A stretch of 38,191 nt of DNA, taken from assembly GCA_003154195.1 (NCBI GenBank), contig PMCS01000004.1, forward strand, positions 1 to 38,191, written 5' to 3'. Within the stretch, counting starts at the first letter, position 1. Each line of letters starts with the position of its first letter. The stretch comes from Candidatus Omnitrophota bacterium (GTDB taxonomy: Bacteria; Omnitrophota; Gorgyraeia; Duberdicusellales; 4484-171). Both the position numbers and the translations under genes were made by a program. The notes below the pieces were generated by a model. It was not told the DNA's origin. It saw nothing but the letters and a program-made list of their open reading frames with translations, and did not search any database. Of the stretch, positions 9,289 to 18,647 are shown piece by piece.

Positions 9289-10278
9289 CTATAGCTTGCT
9301 TTCATCAATCCGCTTGAACAACTCTTGTTTGCTGGTGGTGGCGGCGCCGCGTTTGCCGACAACAATGCCGGCGGCAAAGTTAGCGATCGTCGCAGCCTCC
9401 AAAAAAGAAGCGCCGCATGCCAGGGCTAAAGTGAAAACGGCAATGACCGTATCGCCCGCGCCGGTAACGTCAAAAACCTCCAGCGCAAAAGTAGGGATAT
9501 GATGCCGGCCCTTGCCGTCAAACAACATCATCCCGTCTTCGCCTAAAGTGATCAACAGGGCGGACGGTTTCAGCTTAGCCATGATCATATCGCCCAGCAA
9601 GGGGATATCGCTCTTATTCTTAATTTTCACCCCCGCGGCGTTTTCCGCTTCTTTTAAATTGGGGGTAAGCGCCGTCACGTTCTCGTAATAATCAAAATGC
9701 TCTTCCTTGGGGTCAACCGTAATAATCTTTTTTTTCTTTTTGCATAAACCGACAACTTCGCTCAAAAAAACCGGATTAACGACGCCCTTCCCGTAATCTT
9801 CGATAATCAGGGCATCAAAATCATCGATATGCTTTTTAATTTTTCCCGCCAGAGTATTATTGGTTTCCGGCGCCAAAGGCTCCAACGATTCCCAATCAAG
9901 CCTCACCACCTGCTGATGGTTGCCGATAATCCTTGTTTTTAAAGTGGTCGGCCGGCCGCCGACCTTAGCCGCATATCGAGTATCGATACGGTTTTCTTTC
10001 ATCAGGGAAAACAAAACATTACCGAAATGATCATTGCCGACCACGCCGCAAAGGCCGGCATACGCTCCTAACGCGACTAGATTAAGGCCGACATTAGCCG
10101 ATCCGCCGCAAACGAAATTCTCCCGATTCGCCCACACCACGGGAACGGGAGCTTCCGGAGAAACACGGTCGACCTTGCCGTAGATATAGTGGTCGAGGAT
10201 AAGGTCTCCCGCGACGAGAATTCTTTTTCCTTTAAATTTCGAAATTATATTTTTCAGGTGTTGTTTATCCATAATCAT
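9289..10278 (-). CDS. D-glycero-beta-D-manno-heptose-7-phosphate kinase (HldE/RfaE kinase domain only)
   Basis: PfkB family; ILVAGDLILDHYIYGKVDRVSPEAPVPV and DVTGAGDTVIAVF. Confidence 0.93.
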   Translation of the reverse strand: MIMDKQHLKNIISKFKGKRILVAGDLILDHYIYGKVDRVSPEAPVPVVWANRENFVCGGSANVGLNLVALGAYAGLCGVVGNDHFGNVLFSLMKENRIDTRYAAKVGGRPTTLKTRIIGNHQQVVRLDWESLEPLAPETNNTLAGKIKKHIDDFDALIIEDYGKGVVNPVFLSEVVGLCKKKKKIITVDPKEEHFDYYENVTALTPNLKEAENAAGVKIKNKSDIPLLGDMIMAKLKPSALLITLGEDGMMLFDGKGRHHIPTFALEVFDVTGAGDTVIAVFTLALACGASFLEAATIANFAAGIVVGKRGAATTSKQELFKRIDESKL

Positions 10279-10312
10279 TCTTTACGGCGCAAAAATCTGC
10301 CGTTTGCCGGCG

Positions 10313-11224
10313 CTAAGGCTTAGCAGCAAGCTTCACGGTATATTTTTTTACCAGATTAACCGGATGGTACGACGACTTCGCCTTACGTAAGCCTTCCAAC
10401 CCCAGATCCTCTTCCATATTGACATATTCAAAATTGGCCGCTTCACGCGCCAGAAATTCATTATGCATAAGCTGGTACAATCCCGCCATATCCGGTAACG
10501 CTTTTAAAATATGGACGACAAAAGTATCGTTTTTTAATTTTTCGCCGATGGCCAACGCGCACATCTTGCCGTTAACGCGCACCGCGCCGCCCGATAGCTC
10601 TAAGCGCGCGAAATTAGCAACCATTTCGCCGAAAGCTTTTTTCTCATTATAAAGCCCTCTATTTTCATGGCAATCTTTCGTCAGGCACCACGCTTCTTCA
10701 AATTCATGGCATTCTTTAGCATAGCCCATATCGATTTTAACATAATCATATTTATAATTAGACTTAAATTTTTTAATTAAATTCCTCTTGCCGTCATATT
10801 TTGAACCTTTAAGCTCGATTAAATCTTTGGCCTTGTAAAGATAATCCGATGTATCGGGGCTATGCTCAATCTCAAAATAGTCCTCTTCGCTGAGCAAGCC
10901 CTTTACGTCTTCGGAAACTCGCGTAACTTTTTCTCCGGTTTCAAAAATAATCTTTTTTATAATATCCTTCTTATAGCCAAAATGCCCGATGGGACAAAAA
11001 AATTCCGGGGCCTTCGCCACATCGCAATGAACAATCAGCAAATCGTTAAACGCCGAAGCGGTGAATTGGTAATAATCCCGCCAAGCGTAAAGATTGGCGA
11101 AGGTATATTCGCAGATTTCCGGCGGGTCGACCTTAAACGCCTCATCAAACAAGGGCTTATCAGATAACGCTAAAGGCCTGGATTTCGGGTATTCCGGCAA
11201 TATCGGTTTAGTTTCGTCAGGCAT
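10313..11224 (-). CDS. DUF2156 / phosphatidylglycerol lysyltransferase C-terminal-like protein
   Basis: PPEICEYTFANLYAWRDYY, YDGKRNLIKKF, YVNMEEDLGLEGLRKAKSSYHP. Confidence 0.8.
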   Translation of the reverse strand: MPDETKPILPEYPKSRPLALSDKPLFDEAFKVDPPEICEYTFANLYAWRDYYQFTASAFNDLLIVHCDVAKAPEFFCPIGHFGYKKDIIKKIIFETGEKVTRVSEDVKGLLSEEDYFEIEHSPDTSDYLYKAKDLIELKGSKYDGKRNLIKKFKSNYKYDYVKIDMGYAKECHEFEEAWCLTKDCHENRGLYNEKKAFGEMVANFARLELSGGAVRVNGKMCALAIGEKLKNDTFVVHILKALPDMAGLYQLMHNEFLAREAANFEYVNMEEDLGLEGLRKAKSSYHPVNLVKKYTVKLAAKP

Positions 11225-11240
11225 AGGTAAATAAAAATTG

Positions 11241-11376
11241 TTTTAGGGTAAAGGTAAGGATGCCAGTATAGGCTATGGTTAAGGTAAGGGCTAAAAATTG
11301 ATTTAAACCTTAACCATTACCATAACCCAAACCGGCTTCGTAACCTTAACTAGTTTTAGCCTATGCTACAGCTAGG
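11241..11376. repeat. Family A palindromic repeat (A2)
   Basis: ttttagggtaaaggtaaggatgccagtataggctatggttaagg ... accttaaccattaccataacccaaaccggcttcgtaaccttaac. Confidence 0.88.
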
Positions 11377-13206
11377 TTAAATCCTTCCGGCTACAACTAT
11401 CATCTTTTTTATAACGGCATTATGTTTATTTTCCAGCAGTTCCTCCAGCGAGACCGGGGAAACTAGAGACCAATTCTTTTCGCTGATCGTGCCGGGACGA
11501 TTGATTCGGTATTGATAGGGATCGCCGTTTAATTTTCCGCAAAAAGCAAGCCAATCCACAAATAATTGTATCGCGTATATCGCGTTGGTCTTTAAATTAA
11601 AATCCATTGCCGCAGCGATAATCTTCGTATCGGCCTTTTCGGTAAACTTTCCTTTTGTGCCTAAAAGCTTAAAAAGCTTCTCTTTTTCTTTATAGGTGTT
11701 TTCATACATTTCGATAAAATCCTTGATTTGTTCCCGGGGTTTATCCAGAATAGCCGCCAGTTCATTTACGGAAGCGATATCGGCGCGCCAACGCAAACGG
11801 CCATAGCCGGAACGCGATAAATCAAAAAGCCTGTCTCGTACGCTCCCATAATTAATTTTCCGGTCGGCGCACTTGGCCATAAATAGCGGCTCATCGATTG
11901 TGCCGGCTTCATTTTCCCACCACGCCGGCCAATTGGTCGTATCATGGGTGGAAAGCATAGTTACGGCAAGATTACGATACTCATTTTTATCAAGCCAATC
12001 ATGGCGGACTTTCCAATCTTTCGTCCACCGCTGGACATCATTACCCGGCATACCGAACGAGAAAAGAGTTTGCGTGCAAACCGGCGGCACCGCGCCCAAA
12101 TCCTCCGCGCATAAAAGCATATCGCTCGCTTTAAGCATCGCCGATAAAATATCCCTGCCTTGCGGCCCCCATTGCGCTTCGTCGGAAGAGTCAAACTTTC
12201 CATGTAAGCCGGACGCGTCGAGAGAATCAAAAACCGGGATGCTCCAGATGCGGAATAACCCGACAACATGGTCGATTCTTATCAAATCGTAAAAATTACG
12301 GGCATAGTTTAGCTTCGCCTTGATATAACGATAGCCGTCATCCGCTATCGCCGGCCAATCATAGGTAGGCATACCCCAACGCTGCCCTTTGGCGCAATAC
12401 ATATCGGGCGGCGCGCCGGCGGCTAAATCCATTTTAAAAAAACGGCGCATTGCCCATACGTCGGCGCTATCCCGCGATACCAATACCGGTAAATCGCCTT
12501 TGATTAAAACTTTTTTCGCGGCGGCGTAGTTTTTTAAATCTCCGAATTGTTTAAATGCCTGCCACTGCAGCCACTTATGAAAATTCAGGGCCCGCGCGTT
12601 GTCTCTCTTAAAACGTTCGACCGCCTCAGGGTACCTATCTTTTAACTCCACCGGCCAATCGTACCAGGCGCGCTCGCTAAAAACGAATTTCGCTACCTTG
12701 AACAAAGCGAAATCATCCAGCCAATAAGCGTTGTGCGCGGCAAAATTTTTAAAGTCGAGGCTGCCGGCGCCCTTTGATTCAAGAAACATATCCCATAAAA
12801 GTTCAAGTTTTGCCGCCTTAATCGAGTAATTAACATAATTTTTACCGACGGGATAGGCTTTATGAAGTTTTATAATTCTTGTTTTGAACTTTCTTTCCAG
12901 GCCGGCCTCGATAAGCCGAAGCGATAAATAAGCCGGCTCAAGGGCAAATGAACTCAGGGAATCATAGGGACAGAAAAGCGGCCCCACTTCATTCATCGGT
13001 AAAAGCTGGATGATGGAATTGCCGGTCTTCCCGCACCAATCGACCAAAAGCCTTAAATCATCAAATTCGCCGATGCCAACGCTCTTTTTTGAATAAAGCG
13101 AAAACAACGGCGCTACTATCCCCGCGCGCCTTTGGCCGCCAATTTTTTCCCATTGGGCCTTCGATTTACTGGAAAAAACAATTTTGCTGAAACTATCCTG
13201 TGACAT
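11377..13206 (-). CDS. malQ: 4-alpha-glucanotransferase (GH77)
   Basis: IIQLLPMNEVGP, LIRIDHVVGLFRIW, LCAEDLGAVPP, STHDTTNWPAWW. Confidence 0.93.
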   Translation of the reverse strand: MSQDSFSKIVFSSKSKAQWEKIGGQRRAGIVAPLFSLYSKKSVGIGEFDDLRLLVDWCGKTGNSIIQLLPMNEVGPLFCPYDSLSSFALEPAYLSLRLIEAGLERKFKTRIIKLHKAYPVGKNYVNYSIKAAKLELLWDMFLESKGAGSLDFKNFAAHNAYWLDDFALFKVAKFVFSERAWYDWPVELKDRYPEAVERFKRDNARALNFHKWLQWQAFKQFGDLKNYAAAKKVLIKGDLPVLVSRDSADVWAMRRFFKMDLAAGAPPDMYCAKGQRWGMPTYDWPAIADDGYRYIKAKLNYARNFYDLIRIDHVVGLFRIWSIPVFDSLDASGLHGKFDSSDEAQWGPQGRDILSAMLKASDMLLCAEDLGAVPPVCTQTLFSFGMPGNDVQRWTKDWKVRHDWLDKNEYRNLAVTMLSTHDTTNWPAWWENEAGTIDEPLFMAKCADRKINYGSVRDRLFDLSRSGYGRLRWRADIASVNELAAILDKPREQIKDFIEMYENTYKEKEKLFKLLGTKGKFTEKADTKIIAAAMDFNLKTNAIYAIQLFVDWLAFCGKLNGDPYQYRINRPGTISEKNWSLVSPVSLEELLENKHNAVIKKMIVVAGRI

Positions 13207-13223
13207 GTACCCTCCTAAAAACC

Positions 13224-13426
13224 AGGTTAGGGTAAAGGTAAAGAAGCCTGTATGGGTTAAGAACTGGGTAAGGGCCAGGGTAAAGATGCCGGGGTGGGTT
13301 AGGGCTAGGGAAACGGCTTAAGAAATTATTTTAAACCCTAACCCTCACCCTTACCCAAACCGGCCTCGTAACCATAACCTTAACCCAGTATTAATTATAC
13401 CGGCTTCCTATCCATAGCCTTAACCT
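13224..13426. repeat. Family A palindromic repeat, two modules per arm (A3)
   Basis: ggttagggtaaaggtaaagaagcctgtatgggttaagaactgggtaagggccagggtaaagatgccgg... with a matching right arm. Confidence 0.88.
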
Positions 13427-13431
13427 ATTTA

Positions 13432-14469
13432 TTATATTCCCTTTTTAGCTACCCGCTCGACCACCTTCACCGCCAAGGCTACCACCGAGTTTAAATCGGC
13501 CAGCGAAAAAACACCGGTGGGAGAATGGATATAACGCGTGGGTATGCTCAGCACTCCCGTAGGGACACCTTCTTTGTTCATGTAAATAATCGCGCCATCG
13601 GTCATCCCGCCGTCAATAATATCGAGCTGATATTTAATTTTATTGCTCTTCGCGGTTTCGATAAAAATATTCCTTATCCGCTCGGCAACGATAATGCCCC
13701 TGCCGGACGCCTCCATAATCGTTATACCGGCGCCGCGGCCCAACTTAAGGTTGGATTCCTTCTCCTTGACCTGCGGCATGTCGCCGGCAACCGTCGTGTC
13801 GACGGCAATAGCAAAATCCGGTTCAATTTTAAACGCGGCAGTACGCGCGCCCTTCAACCCCACTTCTTCCTGAGCCGTCGCCACAGCATAGACCGTCGCG
13901 CCGTCCGTCTTTATTTTTTCCATAATCTTTATCAGCGCGTAACAGCCCGCCCGATTGTCGATTGCTTTGCCGTAATATAATTCGCCGCCCAGCTTGCCGA
14001 AGTTAGGTTCAAAAATCACCGGGTCGCCGATGCCGACTTTTTTTTGCGCGCTTTTTTCGTCACCGCATCCGATATCGATAAACATATCGTCGTATTTAAG
14101 CGGCTGTTTACGCTCATCCTCCTTCAGCAAATGCGGCGGCTTAGCCCCGATAATGCCGAGGCAGTCCCCATTCTTAGCTTTTACCACCACCCGCTGTCCG
14201 ACCAAAATCCGGTCATCGATACCGCCCACTTTGATAAAACTCAAATACCCGTCTTTCCCGATGTACTTGACTAAAAGCCCGATCTCATCCATATGGGCGG
14301 CCAGCATTATCTTTTTTTTCCCGCTCCCCCTTCGCGCAACGACATTGCCGAAAGCGTCGATAAAGACCTCGTCGCAACATTTAGCCAGCTCATTTTTCAT
14401 AATGGCAGCGATTTCGCTCTCAGAACCGGAAACGCCCGCCGCGCAAATTATTTTTTTTAAAAGCTCCAT
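13432..14469 (-). CDS. M42 family metallopeptidase / glutamyl aminopeptidase-like
   Basis: MLAAHMDEIGLLVKYI, KAIDNRAGCYALI, ATAQEEVGLKGARTAAF, PTRYIHSPTGVF. Confidence 0.93.
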   Translation of the reverse strand: MELLKKIICAAGVSGSESEIAAIMKNELAKCCDEVFIDAFGNVVARRGSGKKKIMLAAHMDEIGLLVKYIGKDGYLSFIKVGGIDDRILVGQRVVVKAKNGDCLGIIGAKPPHLLKEDERKQPLKYDDMFIDIGCGDEKSAQKKVGIGDPVIFEPNFGKLGGELYYGKAIDNRAGCYALIKIMEKIKTDGATVYAVATAQEEVGLKGARTAAFKIEPDFAIAVDTTVAGDMPQVKEKESNLKLGRGAGITIMEASGRGIIVAERIRNIFIETAKSNKIKYQLDIIDGGMTDGAIIYMNKEGVPTGVLSIPTRYIHSPTGVFSLADLNSVVALAVKVVERVAKKGI

Positions 14470-14509
14470 TGTAGAACCTCCCGATAATAGGTTTAATTCT
14501 TAAATCAAG

Positions 14510-14652
14510 GCTATCAGGGTATTGGGTAATTAGGGTTCGGTAATTGAGGTATTGGGGTATTCGGCCGTTAGTTATTGTCTCTTCGAAATCTTTCCCAATC
14601 TCCCAATTGCCCAATCCCCGAATCCCGATATCCTAAACCCCGATATCCTAAA
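14510..14652. repeat. Family C palindromic repeat, octamer-period (C1)
   Basis: gggtattgggtaattagggttcggtaattgaggtattggggtattcgg ... cccaatctcccaattgcccaatccccgaatcccgatatcc. Confidence 0.9.
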
Positions 14653-14713
14653 CGGAAACTCCCGGAAGTATATAATTATACCAAAATATCAGCCCAAAAC
14701 AATCCCAAAATAA

Positions 14714-14773
14714 CTAAAACAAACGCAACCGAAAAATATTCTAAACGCAATTTTTCGGTTGCGTTTGTTTTAG
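14714..14773. repeat. Perfect 24-bp hairpin (12-nt loop) overlapping the stop of the next gene; possible terminator
   Basis: ctaaaacaaacgcaaccgaaaaat-attctaaacgca-atttttcggttgcgtttgttttag. Confidence 0.93.
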
Positions 14774-15696
14774 GAGCAAAGCTTATCCACCGCGCTTTTA
14801 ATCTGTTCGGGGGTTGCCGGCTGGTGTGCCTCGATAACTTTGACGGTACAACTCTCAAGGTATGGTTTCATTTTTACAAAATCGATTTCTCCGGTAAAGG
14901 GCGGGAGATGGTCATCAACTCCCTTAACGTCATGAATGTGACAACCATATAAATAATCTTTAAAATCCTTGAACCGGGAAAGATAAGTTTCCGGCATCTC
15001 GATGCCTAATTTTCCCTGGACATCGGCATGCCCGGTATCATGCCAGTAAACCAGGCCTTTTTTGCCGAATATATCCAGCAGATATTCCGCTTCGTTGATA
15101 TCGGGAATCTCATTGGGATAATACCGGTTTTCCATCCCTAATTTTATATTACAGCCGGCGGCATGTGGGACAATCTCTTCGAAACTTTTGACCACCGCAT
15201 CCATATAGGTGTCTTTCGAAGAAAAACGGTTGGCGTTAAATTGCTCAAGTTGAAACTCGTATTCGCTGGTCGCGCGCTTCCCCTGCTTATATAATTGGAA
15301 AAGGCCTTTTATATATTTGTTGTCCATTTCGATGGTTCCGGCGTGGATGACTACGGCTTTCGCGCCGATACTGTTGGCAATATCGATGGTCATTTTTGTA
15401 GCATCAATAGCCTGCTGCCGTTCGGATTTATTCGGCGAAGAAAGACGATAGTAATCGGTAAAAAACCTTCCCCAATTTTCCTGCACCGGAACCGGACAAA
15501 AATTATGCACGCTGACAACCTGAATACCAAGGTCAATCGTCGCCGCAATCAGTTCCTCCAGCCTTATTTCACGTAAATTGTAGGCAACTTCGATCGAAGA
15601 AAAACCAAGCTTTTTTATCTGGATCAGCGCGTCTTTTATATTGTTGCGCACGTCAATATTCCAAATTGTAGAAATCGCTACTTGGTTTAATTTCAT
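14770..15696 (-). CDS. Sugar phosphate isomerase/epimerase-like TIM-barrel protein
   Basis: MKLNQVAISTIWN, VVSVHNFCPVP, AVVIHAGTIEM, VYWHDTGHADVQGKLG, CHIHDVKG; start moved inward from the ORF-track start. Confidence 0.85.
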   Translation of the reverse strand: MKLNQVAISTIWNIDVRNNIKDALIQIKKLGFSSIEVAYNLREIRLEELIAATIDLGIQVVSVHNFCPVPVQENWGRFFTDYYRLSSPNKSERQQAIDATKMTIDIANSIGAKAVVIHAGTIEMDNKYIKGLFQLYKQGKRATSEYEFQLEQFNANRFSSKDTYMDAVVKSFEEIVPHAAGCNIKLGMENRYYPNEIPDINEAEYLLDIFGKKGLVYWHDTGHADVQGKLGIEMPETYLSRFKDFKDYLYGCHIHDVKGVDDHLPPFTGEIDFVKMKPYLESCTVKVIEAHQPATPEQIKSAVDKLCS

Positions 15697-15705
15697 ATTT
15701 TTAAT

Positions 15706-15885
15706 TTTTCCGGCTCGCCGGAAATTTCGCCGGCAGTCCCGCCGGAAAAATTTCCCGCAGCTTGCCTTGAAACTTCGCCGCAAGCGGCGCAGAGATTCAT
15801 TCGCCTCGTTTTTCTCTTCCCGCCATCCGTCACCAGAGGTGGCGAGATGGCGAGGTCTCGCCAATTTGTTAACCAAATTGGCGGA
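15706..15885. repeat. GC-rich array of short hairpins (REP/BIME-like)
   Basis: tttccggc-tc-gccggaaa; cgccgc-aa-gcggcg; ggcgag-gt-ctcgcc; ccaatttg-ttaac-caaattgg. Confidence 0.85.
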
Positions 15886-15909
15886 CTTCATCTCTCACTC
15901 TTTTCCACG

Positions 15910-17034
15910 CTACACCAACGCGCTGGACGCTTCATCGCCGAACAAAAAACCTTTACGCGTGAGCCTCACCCCTTTTATTTTACCGTTTCTTCGGATATAC
16001 GCAATAAGCTTTTTTCCTAAAAGACCATCAACCGCTTCGTTCTCCAACAACATAAAATCAACGCCAAAACGCCGCCTGAACCACCCGAAGTCGATTCCCT
16101 CGCGAGTGCGTATTTTTACCGCCGCCGCCTCTTTGGCCCGGGATAAAACCGGTAAAGAATCGCGTCCAACGGCAACGCTTTTATCTGCTGCCGCTTTTTT
16201 AATGAAGCGGGAAACGTCGTCGTCATTGGTTATCCGCCTTCCGTTGACATAGGAAACTGCCGCCGCGCCGATCCCCACATATTCATCGCCTTGCCAATAA
16301 CTAAGATTATGCCGGCAGGCAAAACCTTTTATGGCAAAATTGGAAATCTCGTATTGCCGGAACCCTTTTCGCGGTAAATATTGCATCGTATATTCATACA
16401 TCGCCGCGGCCATATCATCTTCAGGCGGATCAACGGCAGTTTTTTTGAAAGTTTCCCATAACCGCGTGCCGCGTTCGTAGCTAAGCGCGTAAGCGGAGAC
16501 ATGCGTGACCGGCAAAGAACAAGCTTGCGCTAAGTCCTTTTTCCATTCCCGCAGGCATTCACCCGGCGCGCCGAAAATAAGATCGATCGAGATATTTTTA
16601 AAACCGCTTTGCCGCGCGAGCCGGACCGCCGCCCGTGCCTGCGCGCTGTCATGGCACCTTCCCAATTTCTTTAGTTTGGCGTCGTCAAACGACTGGACGC
16701 CGATACTGATTCGATTAACACCGTTATCCCTGAAAAGCGCGAGCTTGTCGGCAGTTAGACTCTCCGGATTGGCCTCAACGCTGAATTCCCGGCACCCGCG
16801 AGAAAATAACCGCAAACCGCCGAAAATTTTCCGCAGGAGTTTCAGGCCTAAAACCGTCGGCGTTCCGCCGCCGACATAAATACTCGAAAACGAACCATTA
16901 AGGCTTTTAAACTGCCGGCAGAGAATATCCGCGTAACGCCCGGCCAGAGCAGGATCGTAAGGGATACTGCAAAAATCGCAGTAGAAGCATTTCTGACGGC
17001 AAAACGGAATATGTATATATAATGTTTTAGCCAT
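15910..17034 (-). CDS. hemW: Radical SAM heme chaperone / HemN-like protein HemW
   Basis: LYIHIPFCRQKCFYCDF, YVGGGTPT, SIGVQSFDD, YEISNFA. Confidence 0.93.
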   Translation of the reverse strand: MAKTLYIHIPFCRQKCFYCDFCSIPYDPALAGRYADILCRQFKSLNGSFSSIYVGGGTPTVLGLKLLRKIFGGLRLFSRGCREFSVEANPESLTADKLALFRDNGVNRISIGVQSFDDAKLKKLGRCHDSAQARAAVRLARQSGFKNISIDLIFGAPGECLREWKKDLAQACSLPVTHVSAYALSYERGTRLWETFKKTAVDPPEDDMAAAMYEYTMQYLPRKGFRQYEISNFAIKGFACRHNLSYWQGDEYVGIGAAAVSYVNGRRITNDDDVSRFIKKAAADKSVAVGRDSLPVLSRAKEAAAVKIRTREGIDFGWFRRRFGVDFMLLENEAVDGLLGKKLIAYIRRNGKIKGVRLTRKGFLFGDEASSALV

Positions 17035-17035
17035 A

Positions 17036-17252
17036 ATATTTTAAATTGAACATTGGCCATTAATCAATGATCATTGGAAAAACCTGTAACCACTTACGGC
17101 CTTATTCATTTTAAATTGAGCATCGGCATCCGGCATTTATCGTTTAAAAATTTAAAATGGCCAATGGTAAATGCCAAATTTAAAATTGTTTTTTCTTCCA
17201 TTTTCTTCTTCCATTGTAAAATGATCAATGTACAATGCTAAATTTAAAATTA
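17036..17252. repeat. Family B repeat cluster in a divergent intergenic region (B2)
   Basis: cattttaaattgagcatcggcatccggcatttatcgtttaaaaatttaaaatggccaatggtaaatgcc plus partial copies on both sides. Confidence 0.85.
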
Positions 17253-17305
17253 TTATCGTTGCGCCTTTTAATCTGCACCTTAATATGTTAAAATATTATA
17301 TCCCA

Positions 17306-18559
17306 ATGAACAAAACAGTCTATATTATTCAAGCGCCGCCGCATTGGCTCAAAAACCCGCCTCTTTCGCTTGTCTATCTCAAAACCTATCTGCGTGATCA
17401 GGGCGCCGATGTCAAAGTGGTCGACCTCAATATGGCGCTCTTCCAACTATTCCGGCTCACCCCGCGCGAATGGCTGGCCCTGGACGAAAAGAGGGAAAAA
17501 AGTATTTTCGCTAAAGCGCATCGGGAGTTTAAACCGTTTTTTGATTTTTTTTACCGCGAGATCGCGGCGGCGGAATACATCGGCTTCTCTCTTTTCCGGC
17601 GTAACGCTCATTTTTCCTTCGCCCTGGCCGGGGAAATCAAGAAACGTTTTCCCGATAAAACCATCATCTACGGCGGCCCGCAGGTAATTTCCCTGGAAAA
17701 AGAAAATAAACTCGATAGCCGCGGAAGATGGGTCATCGGCGAAGGCGAAATACCGTTAGAAAAAATCACCGCCGGCGACAAGCAGGATATTTACCGTTTC
17801 GCCGAAATCGAAAATCTCGATACCCTCCCCTTTCTTGACTTCAACCCGTTAAACCTCAAAGCCTACTTGCCGGCCATACCGCTTTTATCATCGCGGGGAT
17901 GCCCCTACCGCTGCGGCTTTTGTTCGGAAAGGCTATTGGCAAAAAAATTCCGCTATCATTCGCCGGGTTATATGGCCGAACTGATAAAATCCCTGGCCCG
18001 CCGGCACACAATAAATAATTTTGTCTTTTGCGATTCGATGATAAATTTTCGCAATGACTGGCTGGCCGAACTTTGCGAGCGCCTCATCAACGAAGATATT
18101 AAAATCCACTGGGAAGCCCAGATGCGCGTCGACGATAATTTCACCCCCGCCCTGGCGGAGTTGATGCGCCGCAGCGGCTGCTTCAATTTATTCGTGGGGC
18201 TGGAAAGCGGGTGCGACAACACCCTGAAAAATATGAACAAAGGCTTTACCGCTGCCGCGGCGGCCGGATTTTTCCAAAAACTCAAAAAAGGAAACCTGAA
18301 CTTTGAGATCAGCCTGATCACAGGCTATCCCGGCGAAAAGGAAAGCGACTTCGCCGAAACCCTGGAATTTCTGGCGAAGAATAAAGAAAATATCCCTAAA
18401 ATCGCCCAGGTAAACCCCTTTGTGGATTATTTAGGCGAATATCCCGGGAAACACTTCCCCGGCCGGGATGGTAAAAAGCGGGTCAAAGCCGTCATGAAAT
18501 TTATCGAACGCGAAAAAATGAAATACACAAAAAGTTTTATTAACAATCTTTTTTATTGA
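17306..18559 (+). CDS. B12-binding-domain radical SAM protein
   Basis: PPLSLVYLKTYLRDQGADVKVVDLN; radical SAM CPYRCGFC; GLESGCDNTLKNMNKG; start moved to MNKTVYII. Confidence 0.9.
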   Translation: MNKTVYIIQAPPHWLKNPPLSLVYLKTYLRDQGADVKVVDLNMALFQLFRLTPREWLALDEKREKSIFAKAHREFKPFFDFFYREIAAAEYIGFSLFRRNAHFSFALAGEIKKRFPDKTIIYGGPQVISLEKENKLDSRGRWVIGEGEIPLEKITAGDKQDIYRFAEIENLDTLPFLDFNPLNLKAYLPAIPLLSSRGCPYRCGFCSERLLAKKFRYHSPGYMAELIKSLARRHTINNFVFCDSMINFRNDWLAELCERLINEDIKIHWEAQMRVDDNFTPALAELMRRSGCFNLFVGLESGCDNTLKNMNKGFTAAAAAGFFQKLKKGNLNFEISLITGYPGEKESDFAETLEFLAKNKENIPKIAQVNPFVDYLGEYPGKHFPGRDGKKRVKAVMKFIEREKMKYTKSFINNLFY

Positions 18560-18569
18560 AATCATTGTT

Positions 18570-18602
18570 TTATCCGTGATCGTCAGTGGCTAAAAAACAT
18601 AA
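18570..18602. repeat. Family E repeat fragment (E1)
   Basis: tttatccgtgatcgtcagtggctaaaaaac. Confidence 0.7.
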
Positions 18603-18647
18603 TGAGGCATTGCACTGTCAATCAGCGGCAAAATTCTCTGGAATCTT

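Noticed and set aside
13224-13426. Eukaryotic telomere or contig-end artefact
   Set aside because: Words are degenerate, in palindromic arms, and lie between bacterial genes in three separate gaps
15697-15891. N-terminal extension of the TIM-barrel ORF
   Set aside because: Encoded by the hairpin array, Arg-rich and atypical; MKLNQVAIS is the plausible start
17036-17252. CRISPR array
   Set aside because: No identical repeats with unique spacers of constant length; words are degenerate with 7-nt spacing
17228-17305. N-terminal extension of the B12-radical SAM ORF
   Set aside because: Begins inside repeat B2; MNKTVYII matches the usual family start
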